The position numbers and the translations under genes are program-made. Positions 26,907-37,452 of a DNA stretch of 64,000 nt are shown here, piece by piece. The stretch's first letter is position 1. Each line of letters starts with the position of its first letter. Origin of the DNA: Lacticaseibacillus parakribbianus (GTDB taxonomy: Bacteria; Bacillota; Bacilli; Lactobacillales; Lactobacillaceae); NCBI RefSeq assembly GCF_025490915.1, contig NZ_JANQBA010000004.1, positions 83,536 to 147,535 on the forward strand, read 5' to 3'. The notes beneath the pieces were generated by a model that was not told where the DNA came from, did no database searches, and worked only from the letters and a program-made list of their open reading frames with translations.

Positions 26907-28147
26907 GCCTGCCTCCTTGACTCGCTGCGCATCAAGCCCAGCGCTTGGCGCAGTGCGGCGCCGGGGCCACGGTCGTCGTAGACCAGAACCGACACGCGGT
27001 ACAGCCTAAGCGTCGCCCCAAACAGCCCAATCAGTGCCACCAAGTTGATGGCCCCGCTGACTGCGGCCGCCCCCAGGCCAACCTGCCCGGCCGCCACCCG
27101 CACCGGCATCACCAGCGGGGCGGTGAACGGGATGTAGCTCAGGGCGTTGAGCACCGTGCCGCCGCCTTGGGGAACCATGATGCTGGCGAAGTACCCGATC
27201 ATCGCGAGCATCAACACCGGCATCAGCGCCATGCCGGCCTGCTCCACCGACGACACCAAGGCCCCGGTGCCGGCCGCCAGCAGGCTGTACTGCAGCACAC
27301 CGAGCACGAACGCGGTGGCCAACACCCCGAGGGTGACGCCGGACTGGCCGCCGTTCAGGTACGGGCGAACCAGTTGCCACCATTCGGGCCGCAGGGCAAA
27401 GGCCACCGCAAGCGCCGCGGCGTAAACCGCCACCTGGGTGAGCAAAAGCGCCGCCACCCCAAGGATTTTGCCCATGAACTGGGCGGTCGCCGTGATGGCC
27501 GCCAGAATCGACTCCTCGATGCGCGAGCCCTTCTCCGTGGCAATCTCCTGGGCGATGATGCTGCCGTAAGTCATCAGGAAGAGGTAGAGCAAAAAGCCAA
27601 CGGCCACGGCGACCACGGTGCTGCCGGCGGCGGTGTCGCCGGCGTCTGCCTCCAGCCGCCCCGCCTTGGCCGTGGCGGTGCGAACCCGCAGCACCGGCTT
27701 GGCGGTCAGGCTCGCCACCTGCTCGGCCGAAAGCCCCAGCTTGGCCGCGGCCAGCCCGGTTTGAAGCGCGGCCAGCTGGGTCTCAAGCAGCGTTGTGGCG
27801 ACCTGCTCGCCGCCCTTGCGCTGCGTCAGCTGGGCCTGACCCTTTTGCAGGACCAGCACCGCGTCGTAGCGGCCGGCCGCCGTCGCCTTGTCGGCCGCGG
27901 CCACGCTGGCCACCCGCCGGTAGTGCTGGGTCTTGGTCTGACTTTGAACCAGGGTCGCCGCGACCGCCTTGGGGGCGACCACCGCGACTTGGACCGTGGG
28001 ACTGGGACCGCTCAGGTAGTAGGCAAAACCGGCGATGGCTAACGCGCAGATCACCGGGGCCAGCACCAGGCTCAGCCAGCCGGCGCTGGTCACGTTCTTG
28101 CGGTACGTTTGCTTCAACACCACCCATGCGCTACGCATGGTGATCAC
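26903..28147 (-). CDS. ABC transporter permease, NatB-like
   Basis: ABC-2 topology; overlaps the gntR and ATPase genes. Confidence 0.85.
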   Translation of the reverse strand: MITMRSAWVVLKQTYRKNVTSAGWLSLVLAPVICALAIAGFAYYLSGPSPTVQVAVVAPKAVAATLVQSQTKTQHYRRVASVAAADKATAAGRYDAVLVLQKGQAQLTQRKGGEQVATTLLETQLAALQTGLAAAKLGLSAEQVASLTAKPVLRVRTATAKAGRLEADAGDTAAGSTVVAVAVGFLLYLFLMTYGSIIAQEIATEKGSRIEESILAAITATAQFMGKILGVAALLLTQVAVYAAALAVAFALRPEWWQLVRPYLNGGQSGVTLGVLATAFVLGVLQYSLLAAGTGALVSSVEQAGMALMPVLMLAMIGYFASIMVPQGGGTVLNALSYIPFTAPLVMPVRVAAGQVGLGAAAVSGAINLVALIGLFGATLRLYRVSVLVYDDRGPGAALRQALGLMRSESRRQA

Positions 28148-29027
28148 CTGCTTTCAGTTTGAAGATGGCTTCGAGGCTCGGGGCGGCCTGGACGAAGCGC
28201 GGAATGTAGCCGTCCTTGGTCGCCGCGGCGAAAATCGCCCGGCCGGCCGCCGGGTCGCGCAGGGTCACCGCAAACCCGCTGCCCTGCGGCACCACCGCGG
28301 CCACACCAGGAAAGGCGGCCAGCTCGGCTTGCGTCAGCGGCGACTCGATGGTCAGGTTGGTGCGACCGAACTGGGCGGCAATCTCCGCCTGGGTGCCGGC
28401 CAGCACCGTCTGACCGTTGCGCAGCATCACGATTCGGTCGGACAAAGCCGTCACATTGTGCATGTCGTGACTGGAGAAAATGATGGCGCAACCGCCGGCC
28501 TGAAGCGCCCGCACCCCCTGAATCAGCAGGTCCGCGTTGACCGGATCGAGCCCGGAGAACGGCTCATCGAGAATCAGGAGCTTGGGGCGATGGATGATGG
28601 CGGCAATCAGCTGGATTTTCTGCTGGTTGCCCTTGGACAGCGTCTGCAGCTTGTCTGAGGGCTTACCCTTGACGGCGAACGCGGCCATCAGCCGCCGCAG
28701 CTCGGCCAAGGCGGCGGGGCGGCGCATGCCGTGCAGTTCGGCGAAGTACAACACTTGCGCCTGCACCGTCATTTTCGGGTACAGGCCGCGCTCCTCCGGC
28801 AGGTAGCCGATGGCGCTGCGTGGCAGCCGTGCGATCGGCTCACCGGCCCATTGAATCGTGCCGGTGGTCGGCTTGAGAAAATCCAGAATCATGCGAAAGG
28901 TGGTGGTTTTGCCGGCGCCGTTTTGACCGATCAGCCCCAGAATCTCCCCTGGCGCGACGGTGAAGCTTTCGGCGTCGACCGCCGTGGTCTGGCCGAAGCG
29001 CTTGGTCACCTGATTGAGTGCGAGCAT
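28131..29027 (-). CDS. ABC transporter ATP-binding protein, NatA-like
   Basis: GQNGAGKTTTFRMIL, LSKGNQQKIQLIAAIIHRPKLLILDEPFSGLDP. Confidence 0.93.
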   Translation of the reverse strand: MLALNQVTKRFGQTTAVDAESFTVAPGEILGLIGQNGAGKTTTFRMILDFLKPTTGTIQWAGEPIARLPRSAIGYLPEERGLYPKMTVQAQVLYFAELHGMRRPAALAELRRLMAAFAVKGKPSDKLQTLSKGNQQKIQLIAAIIHRPKLLILDEPFSGLDPVNADLLIQGVRALQAGGCAIIFSSHDMHNVTALSDRIVMLRNGQTVLAGTQAEIAAQFGRTNLTIESPLTQAELAAFPGVAAVVPQGSGFAVTLRDPAAGRAIFAAATKDGYIPRFVQAAPSLEAIFKLKAGDHHA

Positions 29028-29042
29028 GGTGAGCCTCCGTTC

Positions 29043-29071
29043 ATACTGTATATGTTTGACATGCACAGTAT
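29043..29071. promoter_or_regulatory. Candidate GntR operator overlapping the -10 of the exporter operon
   Basis: ATACTGT-N15-ACAGTAT; minus-strand promoter TTGCAC-17-TATACT overlaps one half-site. Confidence 0.6.
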
Positions 29072-29202
29072 AGGCGGTGCCTCCTGATTGTGCAAGCCTT
29101 TTCAGCAACTAACCGTAAGTTTGGGACGCCTTAACTTGCGCGACCACCGCACCGGGGTTACAATAGTTCTGTGTTTAGAACGATTCCATTGTGGAGGCCA
29201 TC

Positions 29203-29868
29203 ATGAATTTAGCTGAGAAAATCAATGTCATGCGTGCCAGTGTCATGGGCGCCAACGACGGCATCTTGTCCGTCGCCGGCATCGTCATCGGCGTCGCCGG
29301 GGCCAACACCTCGACCCACGCGATCCTGCTCGCCGGACTCTCCGGGATGCTGGCCGGCACCGTGTCGATGGCGATGGGCGAGTACGTGTCGGTCAACGCC
29401 CAGCGCGACGCCGAGAAGAACGCGCTGATTCAGGAGAGTCGGCGCCTGGACAACGATTACCAAGGCGAGGTCGCCTTTATCCAAGACAAATACCAGGCCA
29501 CCGGCATCTCCGCCGACCTGGCCGCCCAGGCGACCGCCGAGATGCTGGCCCACGACAAGATCAACGTCGCCACCCGCGAGCGGTACGGCTTTGACCCCAA
29601 GGAGAAAACCAGCGCGGTCGCCGCGGCGATGGCCTCGATGATCGCCTTTCCCACCGGGGCCCTGCTGCCGATGGCCGCGATCTCCTGGCTGCCGGTGACG
29701 GCTCGCATCATCGGCACGGTCGTCGCGGTGATCGCGGCCCTGGCCGTCACCGGCTACACCGCCGCGGCGCTTGGTTCCGCCAACCGGCTGCGGGCCTCCT
29801 GGCGCAACGTGGTCGCCGGCATTTTGACCATGGCCGTCACCTACTTCGTCGGCTCGCTGTTCGCTTAG
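29203..29868 (+). CDS. VIT family (VIT1/CCC1) metal transporter
   Basis: VMGANDGILSVAGIVIGVAGA, MAMGEYVSVNAQRDAEK. Confidence 0.92.
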   Translation: MNLAEKINVMRASVMGANDGILSVAGIVIGVAGANTSTHAILLAGLSGMLAGTVSMAMGEYVSVNAQRDAEKNALIQESRRLDNDYQGEVAFIQDKYQATGISADLAAQATAEMLAHDKINVATRERYGFDPKEKTSAVAAAMASMIAFPTGALLPMAAISWLPVTARIIGTVVAVIAALAVTGYTAAALGSANRLRASWRNVVAGILTMAVTYFVGSLFA

Positions 29869-29878
29869 GAGGCGCGAC

Positions 29879-30580
29879 ATGACCACACTGACTGCAAAAT
29901 CCAAAACCAAATCCAAGCAGACCATGGCCGAACGCGCCAACACGCTGCGAGCCGGGGTACTGGGGGCCAACGACGGCATCCTCACCGTCGTCGGGGTGCT
30001 GTTTTCCGTCGCCGCCGCCACCACCAACCACTTCACCATTTTCATCGCCGGGCTCGCGGATCTGTTGGCCTGCGCCTTTTCGATGGCGTCGGGCGAATAC
30101 GCCAGCGTCAGCTCGCAAAAAGACACAGAAGAGGCGGTCGTCAAGGCCGAGGCCGCCCTGCTTGAAACCGACTACTCAAGCGAGCTGCAGGCCGTAATCG
30201 ACCACTACGTCGACCGCGGCGTGACCACGGCCACCGCGGCCAAAATCGCCGCGCAGCTGATGCAAGAAGACGCGCTGGGCACCGTGATCGCCGTCAAGTA
30301 CAGCCTGCAGCGCGGCCACTACATGAACCCCTGGGACGCGGCCTTCTCGTCTCTGGTCGCCGCGGCCTCCGGTGGCATTTTCCCGCTGGTCGCGATGACC
30401 TTCCTGCCGGTCGCTTGGCAGTGGCCCGGCACGATTCTGGCGGTGATCGCAAGCGTCGCCTTGACCGGGTTCCTGTCGGCCAAGCTGGGCGACGGCCTGG
30501 TCAAGACCGCGATGATCCGCAACGTGATCATCGGCATCATCACGATGATCATCCACTACGGCATCGGTCAGATTATGTAG
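29879..30580 (+). CDS. VIT family (VIT1/CCC1) metal transporter, second copy
   Basis: VLGANDGILTVVGVLFSVAAA, MASGEYASVSSQKDTEE; AGGAGG RBS. Confidence 0.92.
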   Translation: MTTLTAKSKTKSKQTMAERANTLRAGVLGANDGILTVVGVLFSVAAATTNHFTIFIAGLADLLACAFSMASGEYASVSSQKDTEEAVVKAEAALLETDYSSELQAVIDHYVDRGVTTATAAKIAAQLMQEDALGTVIAVKYSLQRGHYMNPWDAAFSSLVAAASGGIFPLVAMTFLPVAWQWPGTILAVIASVALTGFLSAKLGDGLVKTAMIRNVIIGIITMIIHYGIGQIM

Positions 30581-30590
30581 ACATTTTTTC

Positions 30591-30642
30591 AAAAAAATAG
30601 CGTCGCCGGCCTCCCGTTCGGAAGGTCGACGGCGCTTATTTT
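30591..30642. terminator. Bidirectional terminator
   Basis: A-run, AGCGTCGCCG...CGACGGCGCT, then TTATTTT. Confidence 0.7.
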
Positions 30643-30653
30643 GGCTGAAGAGC

Positions 30654-31589
30654 TCAGGCCCCCATCGTCGGCATCAGCGTTTCGCGCAGACCGGCGGTTT
30701 TGTACAGCTGGGTGTCCTTGGTGATGAACAAGGCCTCGGCCCCGTTGTCCTCGATTTCGTCGTAGCCCTTGGGCAATCCGGCGTAAAAGCCGATCGACGA
30801 CAGGACATCCGCCTGCTCTGCGGTGTCGGCCACCACGGTGATGCTGGCCATACTGGACTCCACCGGCGCCCCGGTCTTGGGGTCGATCAGGTGGTGGTAG
30901 ACGTGGCCGTCTTGGTCGAAGTGGCGAAAGTAGATGCCGGTGGTGACCACGGCCTTGGGCGCGGTGGTCAAAGTCGCAATCGCCGGGCGGTTGGGCTCGC
31001 GCGGATCGGTGATGGGAATCTGCCACAGCGGCACCCCGGCCGCGCTATTGCCGACCAGCCGGCAGTTGCCAGCCAGGTCGATGCGGCCGCCGGTCACGCC
31101 TTCCTGCGCCCACAGCCGCGCCAGCTCGTCGATGATGAAGCCCTTGGCGATGCCGCCGAGGTCAAGCGCCATGCCGGCTTTTTGGAGGAAAACGGTCTGG
31201 GCCTCGGGATCTAGGTAAACCAGCTCCGGGTCGGTCAGCGCCAAGGCGGCCGCCTTGTCCGCCTCATCCGGTACCGAGGCGTCGTCAAAGCCGATGCGCC
31301 ACAGCGCCACCTCGGGGCCCAGTAGCGCGTTGTAGTCCAGCTGGCGCTTGCTCCAGGCCACCGCCCGGGCGATCAGGTTGAACACCGCGCGAACCGGAAT
31401 GTGAACCGGCTTTTGGCCGGCCGCCTGGTTGATGGCGGAAACCAGCGACTGGTCGTCGTAAAACGACAGCAGCTTGGCGTAGGCGTCGACCAGCGCGGTG
31501 CTTTTGGTCAGCGTGTCGGGCTGGCCGCCGCCGTAAATCGTGAGCGTGTTGGTCGCGCCCAGTGCCTTGAAGGTGATCGAATTTGTCAT
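30654..31589 (-). CDS. apbE: FAD:protein FMN transferase
   Basis: ALDLGGIAKGFIIDELA and HHLIDPKTGAPV motifs; AAAAGGAG RBS. Confidence 0.9.
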   Translation of the reverse strand: MTNSITFKALGATNTLTIYGGGQPDTLTKSTALVDAYAKLLSFYDDQSLVSAINQAAGQKPVHIPVRAVFNLIARAVAWSKRQLDYNALLGPEVALWRIGFDDASVPDEADKAAALALTDPELVYLDPEAQTVFLQKAGMALDLGGIAKGFIIDELARLWAQEGVTGGRIDLAGNCRLVGNSAAGVPLWQIPITDPREPNRPAIATLTTAPKAVVTTGIYFRHFDQDGHVYHHLIDPKTGAPVESSMASITVVADTAEQADVLSSIGFYAGLPKGYDEIEDNGAEALFITKDTQLYKTAGLRETLMPTMGA

Positions 31590-31783
31590 GTGGATTGCTC
31601 CTTTTAACTGGCGGCACGTCTGTGAGGCGACGTGTTCGGATTTTGGTGGCGCTTTCGCCCCACTCCAGTGTAATCGTTCACACCCGCGGCCGCAAAGAAA
31701 AATTAATTCGCAAAATTGTCACATTTATTTTGGAAAAAGAGTAGACTAGCGGGTGAGAATATAGCCGCCAAGGAGGACCCATT

Positions 31784-32134
31784 GTGACTACCTACACGCA
31801 AGCACAAACGGAAGCTTTGAAGGAGTTCAAGTCGGATGTCAACCACCTCAATGCCCTGGCCAATGCCAGCCGCCAGAAGCTGATCATGATCTTGAGTACC
31901 GTGACGCCGGAGCACGGCATCAAGGTCAACGACCTCGCCGATGCCATCGGCCTGTCTCAGCCGGCCACGTCGCACCACCTGAAGACGCTGCATGAAATCG
32001 GCATGGTCGACTCCCGCCAGGTCGGCAACATCGTCTACTATTTCCTGACGCTTGACGACACCATCACCCGCCTCGAGCGGCTGACCGCCGCCTTGCGCCG
32101 CCAGCAGGCCAGCGTCGCCGTTGCCGTCCACTAA
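31784..32134 (+). CDS. ArsR-family transcriptional regulator
   Basis: Winged helix LNALANASRQKLIMILS...GLSQPATSHHLKTLHEIGMVDSRQVGNIVYYFL. Confidence 0.9.
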   Translation: MTTYTQAQTEALKEFKSDVNHLNALANASRQKLIMILSTVTPEHGIKVNDLADAIGLSQPATSHHLKTLHEIGMVDSRQVGNIVYYFLTLDDTITRLERLTAALRRQQASVAVAVH

Positions 32135-32140
32135 CCACTG

Positions 32141-32171
32141 CGCCGCCCGACAATCGCCGGGCGGCGTTTTT
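32141..32171 (+). terminator. Intrinsic terminator after the arsR-family gene
   Basis: CGCCGCCCG-ACAATCGC-CGGGCGGCG-TTTTT. Confidence 0.9.
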
Positions 32172-32401
32172 GGTTGGGCGTCGTTAGTTGTCTGGCCGCA
32201 GCGGCCTCCGGGTCCTGGGACCCTGTGGTCGCGACATCACGCAACTCGGCGGCCAGCGCGGCAACGACTGACGCACCAAAATGCGCAAGTGGAATTGGCA
32301 ACACTGGGCGTGAACCACCGCGCGGCGGTGCCACTCCGATCACCGTGCTGAGTCGCAGTGCAAAGGGTCAACCCGCTTGCGATCGGAGACCCGAATCCCC
32401 G

Positions 32402-34783
32402 TTACACCGGCTGCTCCGGCAGGACGCGCCAGATTTCGCGGCCGTAGCGTTGAACGGTCAGGTCGGCCGAAAACCGGCCGGAGGCGGCGATGTTTTCCGT
32501 CGCCAGCTTGGCCCAGGCCACCGGGTCGCCCCACAGCGCGTCCAGGCGGCGGTTGGCGGCCAGGTAATCGGCAAAGTCGGCCAAGACGAAGTAGGTGTCG
32601 TTGTAATCCAGCAGCTCGGCGCGAATCTCGCGACCCTCCGACTCAATATTGGGAATGCTACCGTCCGTCAGCATGTCGACGATGCGGTGCAGCACGGGGT
32701 CGCGCTCGTAGCGCTCACGGGCGTTGTACTGGGGCCGCAGCGCCTTGGCCTCCTGCTCGGTCAGGCCGAACACCGCCATCGATTCCTTGCCGGCGGCGTC
32801 GCGAATCTCGATGTTGGCCCCGTCCAGGGTCGCCAGGGTCAAGGCGCCGGTGGCCATCAGCTTCATGTTGCTGGTGCCCGAGGCCTCGGTGCCGGCCAGG
32901 GAAATCTGTTCGGACACATCGGCGGCCGGAATGATGGCCTCGGCCAGGCTGACGCCGTAGTTGGGCAAAAAGGCCACGGCCAGCTTGCCGGCACAATCCG
33001 GATCCGCGTTGACCAAGGCGGCGACCGCGTTGATCAGGCGAATCACGGCCTTGGCGTAGCGGTAGCTCGGCGCCGCCTTGGCGCCGAACACATGAACGCG
33101 CGGTGGCCGCACCGCGCCTTTTTTGATCGCCAGGTAGTGCTCCAAAATGCCAAACACGTGCAACAGCTGCCGCTTGTAGGCGTGCAGGCGCTTGATCTGC
33201 ACGTCAAACATCGCGTCGGCAGGCACCTCAAGGCCCAGCGTGGCCTGAATCAAGGCGGCGAGGCGAACCTTGTTTTCGTGCTTGGCGGCCATCAGCCGGC
33301 TCAAAAAGGCGGGGTCGCTCGCGTGGGACCGCAACGCGACCAGCGCTTGGGGTTGGTGGCGCCACTTGGTGCCGATGACGTCGTCCAAAAGCGTGGCCAG
33401 CGGCACGTCGGCCAGCTGCACCCAGCGCCGTGGCGTGATGCCATTGGTCTTGTTACTGAAGCGGTCCGGGAAAATCTGGTAGAGGTCGGCCAACACGGTG
33501 GTTTTGAGCAGCTCGGAGTGGATCTTGGCCACCCCGTTGACCGCGTGGCTGCCGATCACGGCGAGGTTAGCCATGTGCAGCTGTCCGTCTTGAAGCGGCG
33601 CGGCGCGGTTGACCAGCACCGATCCGAAGCGCGACAGGTACCGGGCCCGGAAGCGGCGATCGACCTCGAAAGCCAGCTGAGCCAGCCGCGGCAGCAGGTC
33701 CTGAAACATCCCCAGCGGCCAGGTCTCAAGTGCCTCGGCCATCAGCGTGTGGTTGGTGTAGCTCATGGTCGCCACCGTCAGCTGCCAGGCCTGGTCCCAC
33801 GCCAGCTGCTCCTCATCGAGCAGCAGTCGCATCAGCTCCAGCACCGCCATAGCAGGGTGCGTGTCGTTGATGTGAACCGCCACGAAGTTCGGCAGGAGCC
33901 GCACATCGCCGTGGGTGCGTTTGAAATGCGTCAGGATGCTTTGCAGCCCGGCCGAGACGAAGAAGTACTCCTGGCGCAGCCGCAGCTCGCGGCCGGCGGT
34001 GTCCGAGTCGTCGGGGTACAAGAACTCGGTGATTGCCCCGGCCCGGGCGGTTTCGGCTAGGGCGTGGGCCCGTTCGGCGGTGGGTTCGGCCGCCCACAGC
34101 CGCATGGTGTTGACCGTGCCGGTGCGATAGCCGATCATCGCCGTGTCGTAAGGCACCGCCAGTACGTCGTCGGTGCCTTGATACACCGCGGTCAAGTGAC
34201 CCGAGGCGCCGGGGACCAGGTCGACGTGACCGCCGAACTTCACGATCACGGCGCGGTTCTCCTTGCGCGTTTCCCAGGGGTAGCTGTCGCGCAGCCAGTC
34301 GTCCGGCACCTCGACTTGGTAGCCGTCGACGAAGCGCTGCTCGAACAGCCCGTAGCGGTAGCGAATGCCGTTGCCGTTGCCGGCCATGCCGGTGCTGGCC
34401 ATCGCGTCCAAAAAGGCCGAGGCCAGCCGGCCCAACCCGCCGTTGCCAAGCCCCGGGTCGCGCTCGGCCGCATACACCGCCGCCGAGTCGAGGCCAAGCT
34501 TCGCCAGCCCAGCGTCCACCACGTCCTTGAGGCCCAGGTTCAGCAGGTTGGAGGCCAACAGCCGCCCCGGCATGAACTCGATGGAGAAGTAGTAGACCTG
34601 CTTTTGCTGGGTCTTGTCGGCATGGGCCTTAGACCTGGCCCAGTCCCTGGCGGCGTAGCCCTTCACCACCAACGCCAGGGTCTGGTACTGCTGAAGCGGC
34701 GAGAGGTTCTCCAGGCCGTCTGCGAACCAGCGCAGCGCCACGTCTCGGTAATCCTTAATGAATTGGGTTGTGGTAATGACCAT
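32402..34783 (-). CDS. glgP: Glycogen/maltodextrin phosphorylase
   Basis: EFMPGRLLASNLLNLGL, GTEASGTSNMKLMATGALTLATLDGANIEI PLP region. Confidence 0.96.
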   Translation of the reverse strand: MVITTTQFIKDYRDVALRWFADGLENLSPLQQYQTLALVVKGYAARDWARSKAHADKTQQKQVYYFSIEFMPGRLLASNLLNLGLKDVVDAGLAKLGLDSAAVYAAERDPGLGNGGLGRLASAFLDAMASTGMAGNGNGIRYRYGLFEQRFVDGYQVEVPDDWLRDSYPWETRKENRAVIVKFGGHVDLVPGASGHLTAVYQGTDDVLAVPYDTAMIGYRTGTVNTMRLWAAEPTAERAHALAETARAGAITEFLYPDDSDTAGRELRLRQEYFFVSAGLQSILTHFKRTHGDVRLLPNFVAVHINDTHPAMAVLELMRLLLDEEQLAWDQAWQLTVATMSYTNHTLMAEALETWPLGMFQDLLPRLAQLAFEVDRRFRARYLSRFGSVLVNRAAPLQDGQLHMANLAVIGSHAVNGVAKIHSELLKTTVLADLYQIFPDRFSNKTNGITPRRWVQLADVPLATLLDDVIGTKWRHQPQALVALRSHASDPAFLSRLMAAKHENKVRLAALIQATLGLEVPADAMFDVQIKRLHAYKRQLLHVFGILEHYLAIKKGAVRPPRVHVFGAKAAPSYRYAKAVIRLINAVAALVNADPDCAGKLAVAFLPNYGVSLAEAIIPAADVSEQISLAGTEASGTSNMKLMATGALTLATLDGANIEIRDAAGKESMAVFGLTEQEAKALRPQYNARERYERDPVLHRIVDMLTDGSIPNIESEGREIRAELLDYNDTYFVLADFADYLAANRRLDALWGDPVAWAKLATENIAASGRFSADLTVQRYGREIWRVLPEQPV

Positions 34784-34818
34784 CCCATGTCCTCCTTTGC
34801 GGCCAGTTGCCGTGTTTC

Positions 34819-34842
34819 AAAAAAAGGCGGGGTCCCCCGCCT
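34819..34842 (-). terminator. Terminator between glgA and glgP
   Basis: Minus strand GGCGGGGGACCCCGCC followed by TTTTTTT. Confidence 0.8.
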
Positions 34843-34850
34843 CGGTGGTG

Positions 34851-36290
34851 CTAAGGGTGCAGGTGTAAGTAGCCGTCCAAGTAGCGCTGTGCGGCGTGGG
34901 TCCAGGCGAAGTCTTGGGCCATCGCGTGTTGCTGCAGGGCCCGGTAAACCGGCGGCTCGTTTTGGTAAATCGCGGCGGCGCGAACCAGGGTGTCGGCCAA
35001 AACCTGCGGCGTGAAGTCCCAAAACGAGAAGCCGGTGCCGGCGCCGGTGGTCGCGTCGTAGGGCTGAACGGAGTCGCGCAGGCCGCCGGTTTCGTGAACA
35101 ATCGGCAACGTGCCGTAGCGCATCGCCATCATCTGCGCCAGGCCGCTGGGCTCAAAGGCACTGGGCATGACGAAGAAATCCGCCCCGCCGTAAATCTGCT
35201 GGGCCAACCCTTCGTCAAAGCGCGTGACCGCGGCGACCTTGCCGGCGAAGCGCTCGTGCAGGTGACGGAAGGCTGCCTCCAGGTTGGCGTCGCCGGTGCC
35301 GAGCATCACGACCTGAATGTCGGTGCCGGGCAGAATCTGCTCCAAGGCCGCCACCAGCATCCCCATGCCTTTTTGCTCCGTCAGCCGGGAGACGATGCCA
35401 AAGACGGGCACCGCTCGCTTGGGCAGCCCAACCGCCGCTTGCAGCGCGGCCTTGTCTAAGGCCTTGCCGCTGAGGTCACGGGCGTCGAAGGGCGCGACCA
35501 GATGCGCGTCGGTAGCCGGGTCGTACAGCGTCGTGTCGATGCCGTTCAGGATGCCGACCAGCTTGTGAGCCTGCTTGCGCAGCGTCCCGTCCAGGTGTTC
35601 GCCGAACTGCGGCGTCTGGATTTCTTGCGCGTAGCTCGGGCTGACGGTCGAAATCAGGTCGGCGAAGTTGAGGCCGCCCTTCATGAAGTTGACCTGACCG
35701 TCTTGGGCGAAGCCGTCGTCGTTGAAGAACTGGCGGCCGATGCCAAACACCGTGTCCAAGACGCTGGCCGGGAACCACCCCTGAAACTGCAGGTTGTGGA
35801 TCGTCAGCTGGGTGCGAATCTGCTGGTACGGCGTGATCCAGCCGTACTTGTCGCGCAGCAGCACCGGAATGAAGGCGGTGTGCCAGTCGTTGACGTGCAA
35901 GACGTCTGGGATGAAGTCGATCACCTGCAGCATCTCGATGATCGCCATCTGGAAGAACCCGAAGCGGCCGCCGTCGTCCCAGTAGCCGTACAGGCCGTCG
36001 CGGCCGAAGAACTCCTCGTTGTCGATCAGGTAGTAGGTCACCGCCTTGAGCTTCAGGGTGCGGATGCCGACGTACTTCTCCTGGCCGCCGAAATCCAGCG
36101 AAAACTGGGTCAAGGGCCGCAAGTCCTTCAGGTACTGGGCCGGAAACAGCTTGGGGTAATACGGCAGCACGACGCGGATGTCGACGCCTTTTTGCGCCAG
36201 GGCCTGAGGCAAGGCGTAGGCGACGTCGCCCAGTCCCCCGGTCTTGTAAAACGGCGCCCCTTCCGCCGCCGCGAACAGCACTTTAAGCAT
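34851..36290 (-). CDS. glgA: Glycogen synthase
   Basis: [56 protein letters not shown]. Confidence 0.96.
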   Translation of the reverse strand: MLKVLFAAAEGAPFYKTGGLGDVAYALPQALAQKGVDIRVVLPYYPKLFPAQYLKDLRPLTQFSLDFGGQEKYVGIRTLKLKAVTYYLIDNEEFFGRDGLYGYWDDGGRFGFFQMAIIEMLQVIDFIPDVLHVNDWHTAFIPVLLRDKYGWITPYQQIRTQLTIHNLQFQGWFPASVLDTVFGIGRQFFNDDGFAQDGQVNFMKGGLNFADLISTVSPSYAQEIQTPQFGEHLDGTLRKQAHKLVGILNGIDTTLYDPATDAHLVAPFDARDLSGKALDKAALQAAVGLPKRAVPVFGIVSRLTEQKGMGMLVAALEQILPGTDIQVVMLGTGDANLEAAFRHLHERFAGKVAAVTRFDEGLAQQIYGGADFFVMPSAFEPSGLAQMMAMRYGTLPIVHETGGLRDSVQPYDATTGAGTGFSFWDFTPQVLADTLVRAAAIYQNEPPVYRALQQHAMAQDFAWTHAAQRYLDGYLHLHP

Positions 36291-37452
36291 GGGTGAGTTC
36301 CTCCACTTCGCTGGGCCGAAACACGGTCCGATTCTTCTCAATCACAATCGGGTGGTCGGGTGAGCCCTGGATAGTCAGGTTGGGGCCGATCACCACGCCC
36401 TTGTCCAAAATGGCGTAGGCCACCTTGGAGCCCGTGGAAATCTTGCTGCCCTGCATCAGGATGCTGTTTTGCACGGTCGCACCCTGATGCACCACCACGT
36501 TGCGGAAGATCACGGAGTCTGCGACCTCGCCTTCGATGTAGGCGCCGGTGCCCAAGACCCCGTCTTGCACCGTCGAGTCCTTGGCAAAAAAGCTCGGCAC
36601 CTCGTTTTTGCTCTTGGTCAGAATCGGGATGTTCGAAAACAAAAGCGACTGGTAGTTGCTTTCGGCCAGCATATCCATGTTGGCCGCGAAGTAGCGCTGC
36701 AGCGAGTTGATCCGCGCCAGGTAGCCGGTGTACTCAAAGGCGTTGGCGTTGCCGGCCAGCACCGCCTCGCGCAAGAGCTGCGGCAGCCGGCGGAACTCCG
36801 CGGTTTGGGCCGCGGCGTCCAGCAGGTCGATCAAGTCGATAGTCGGCAGCAGGTAGATGTCCATGAAGCTCGGCACGGTGGTCGTCGCCTCGCCGTCGTG
36901 GCGCTCCGCCGCCTGAATCACCGAGGTCGCGATGCCCTGCTCCGACAGCGTCAGCGTCCAGTCCTCCGGCGCAATCGTCTCCTTGGGGACGTTCTTGTAC
37001 ACCGCGGTAATCTCCGCGTCGCCGGCCTTGTGGTAGGCCAAAATGGCGTTGAGGTCGATGTTGGCGATGTTGGCCGCCCCCATCACCACCGTGTACTGCG
37101 AGCCGCTGCGGCGCAGGAACTGGGTGTAGTTCTCGTAGTAGCGCGAACGCAGCGTCTGATCCGAGTAGTCGCGCGTGGCGACGTACGGGAACAAGAACAC
37201 CCCGCCTTGAATCAGGTCCAGGTTCCACGCCGCACCACTCCGAATGTGGTCTTGCACGGATCGCTCGGACTCGGGCATGAACAACCCGACGCTGTGGATG
37301 TCGGCGTTGGTGATCGCCGACAGGGGAAAATCGATCAAGCGGTAGCGCCCGGCGAACGGCAACGTGCCGATCGGGCGGTGCAGCGTCAGTGGCAGCAGCT
37401 TGTGGACGTCCTCGTTCAGGTCGATGACGGCGGCCATTTCTCCTTGTCTCAT
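36283..37452 (-). CDS. glgD: Glucose-1-phosphate adenylyltransferase subunit GlgD
   Basis: GlgC-like, lacks the canonical GGQGTRL loop; overlaps glgC. Confidence 0.94.
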   Translation of the reverse strand: MRQGEMAAVIDLNEDVHKLLPLTLHRPIGTLPFAGRYRLIDFPLSAITNADIHSVGLFMPESERSVQDHIRSGAAWNLDLIQGGVFLFPYVATRDYSDQTLRSRYYENYTQFLRRSGSQYTVVMGAANIANIDLNAILAYHKAGDAEITAVYKNVPKETIAPEDWTLTLSEQGIATSVIQAAERHDGEATTTVPSFMDIYLLPTIDLIDLLDAAAQTAEFRRLPQLLREAVLAGNANAFEYTGYLARINSLQRYFAANMDMLAESNYQSLLFSNIPILTKSKNEVPSFFAKDSTVQDGVLGTGAYIEGEVADSVIFRNVVVHQGATVQNSILMQGSKISTGSKVAYAILDKGVVIGPNLTIQGSPDHPIVIEKNRTVFRPSEVEELTHA

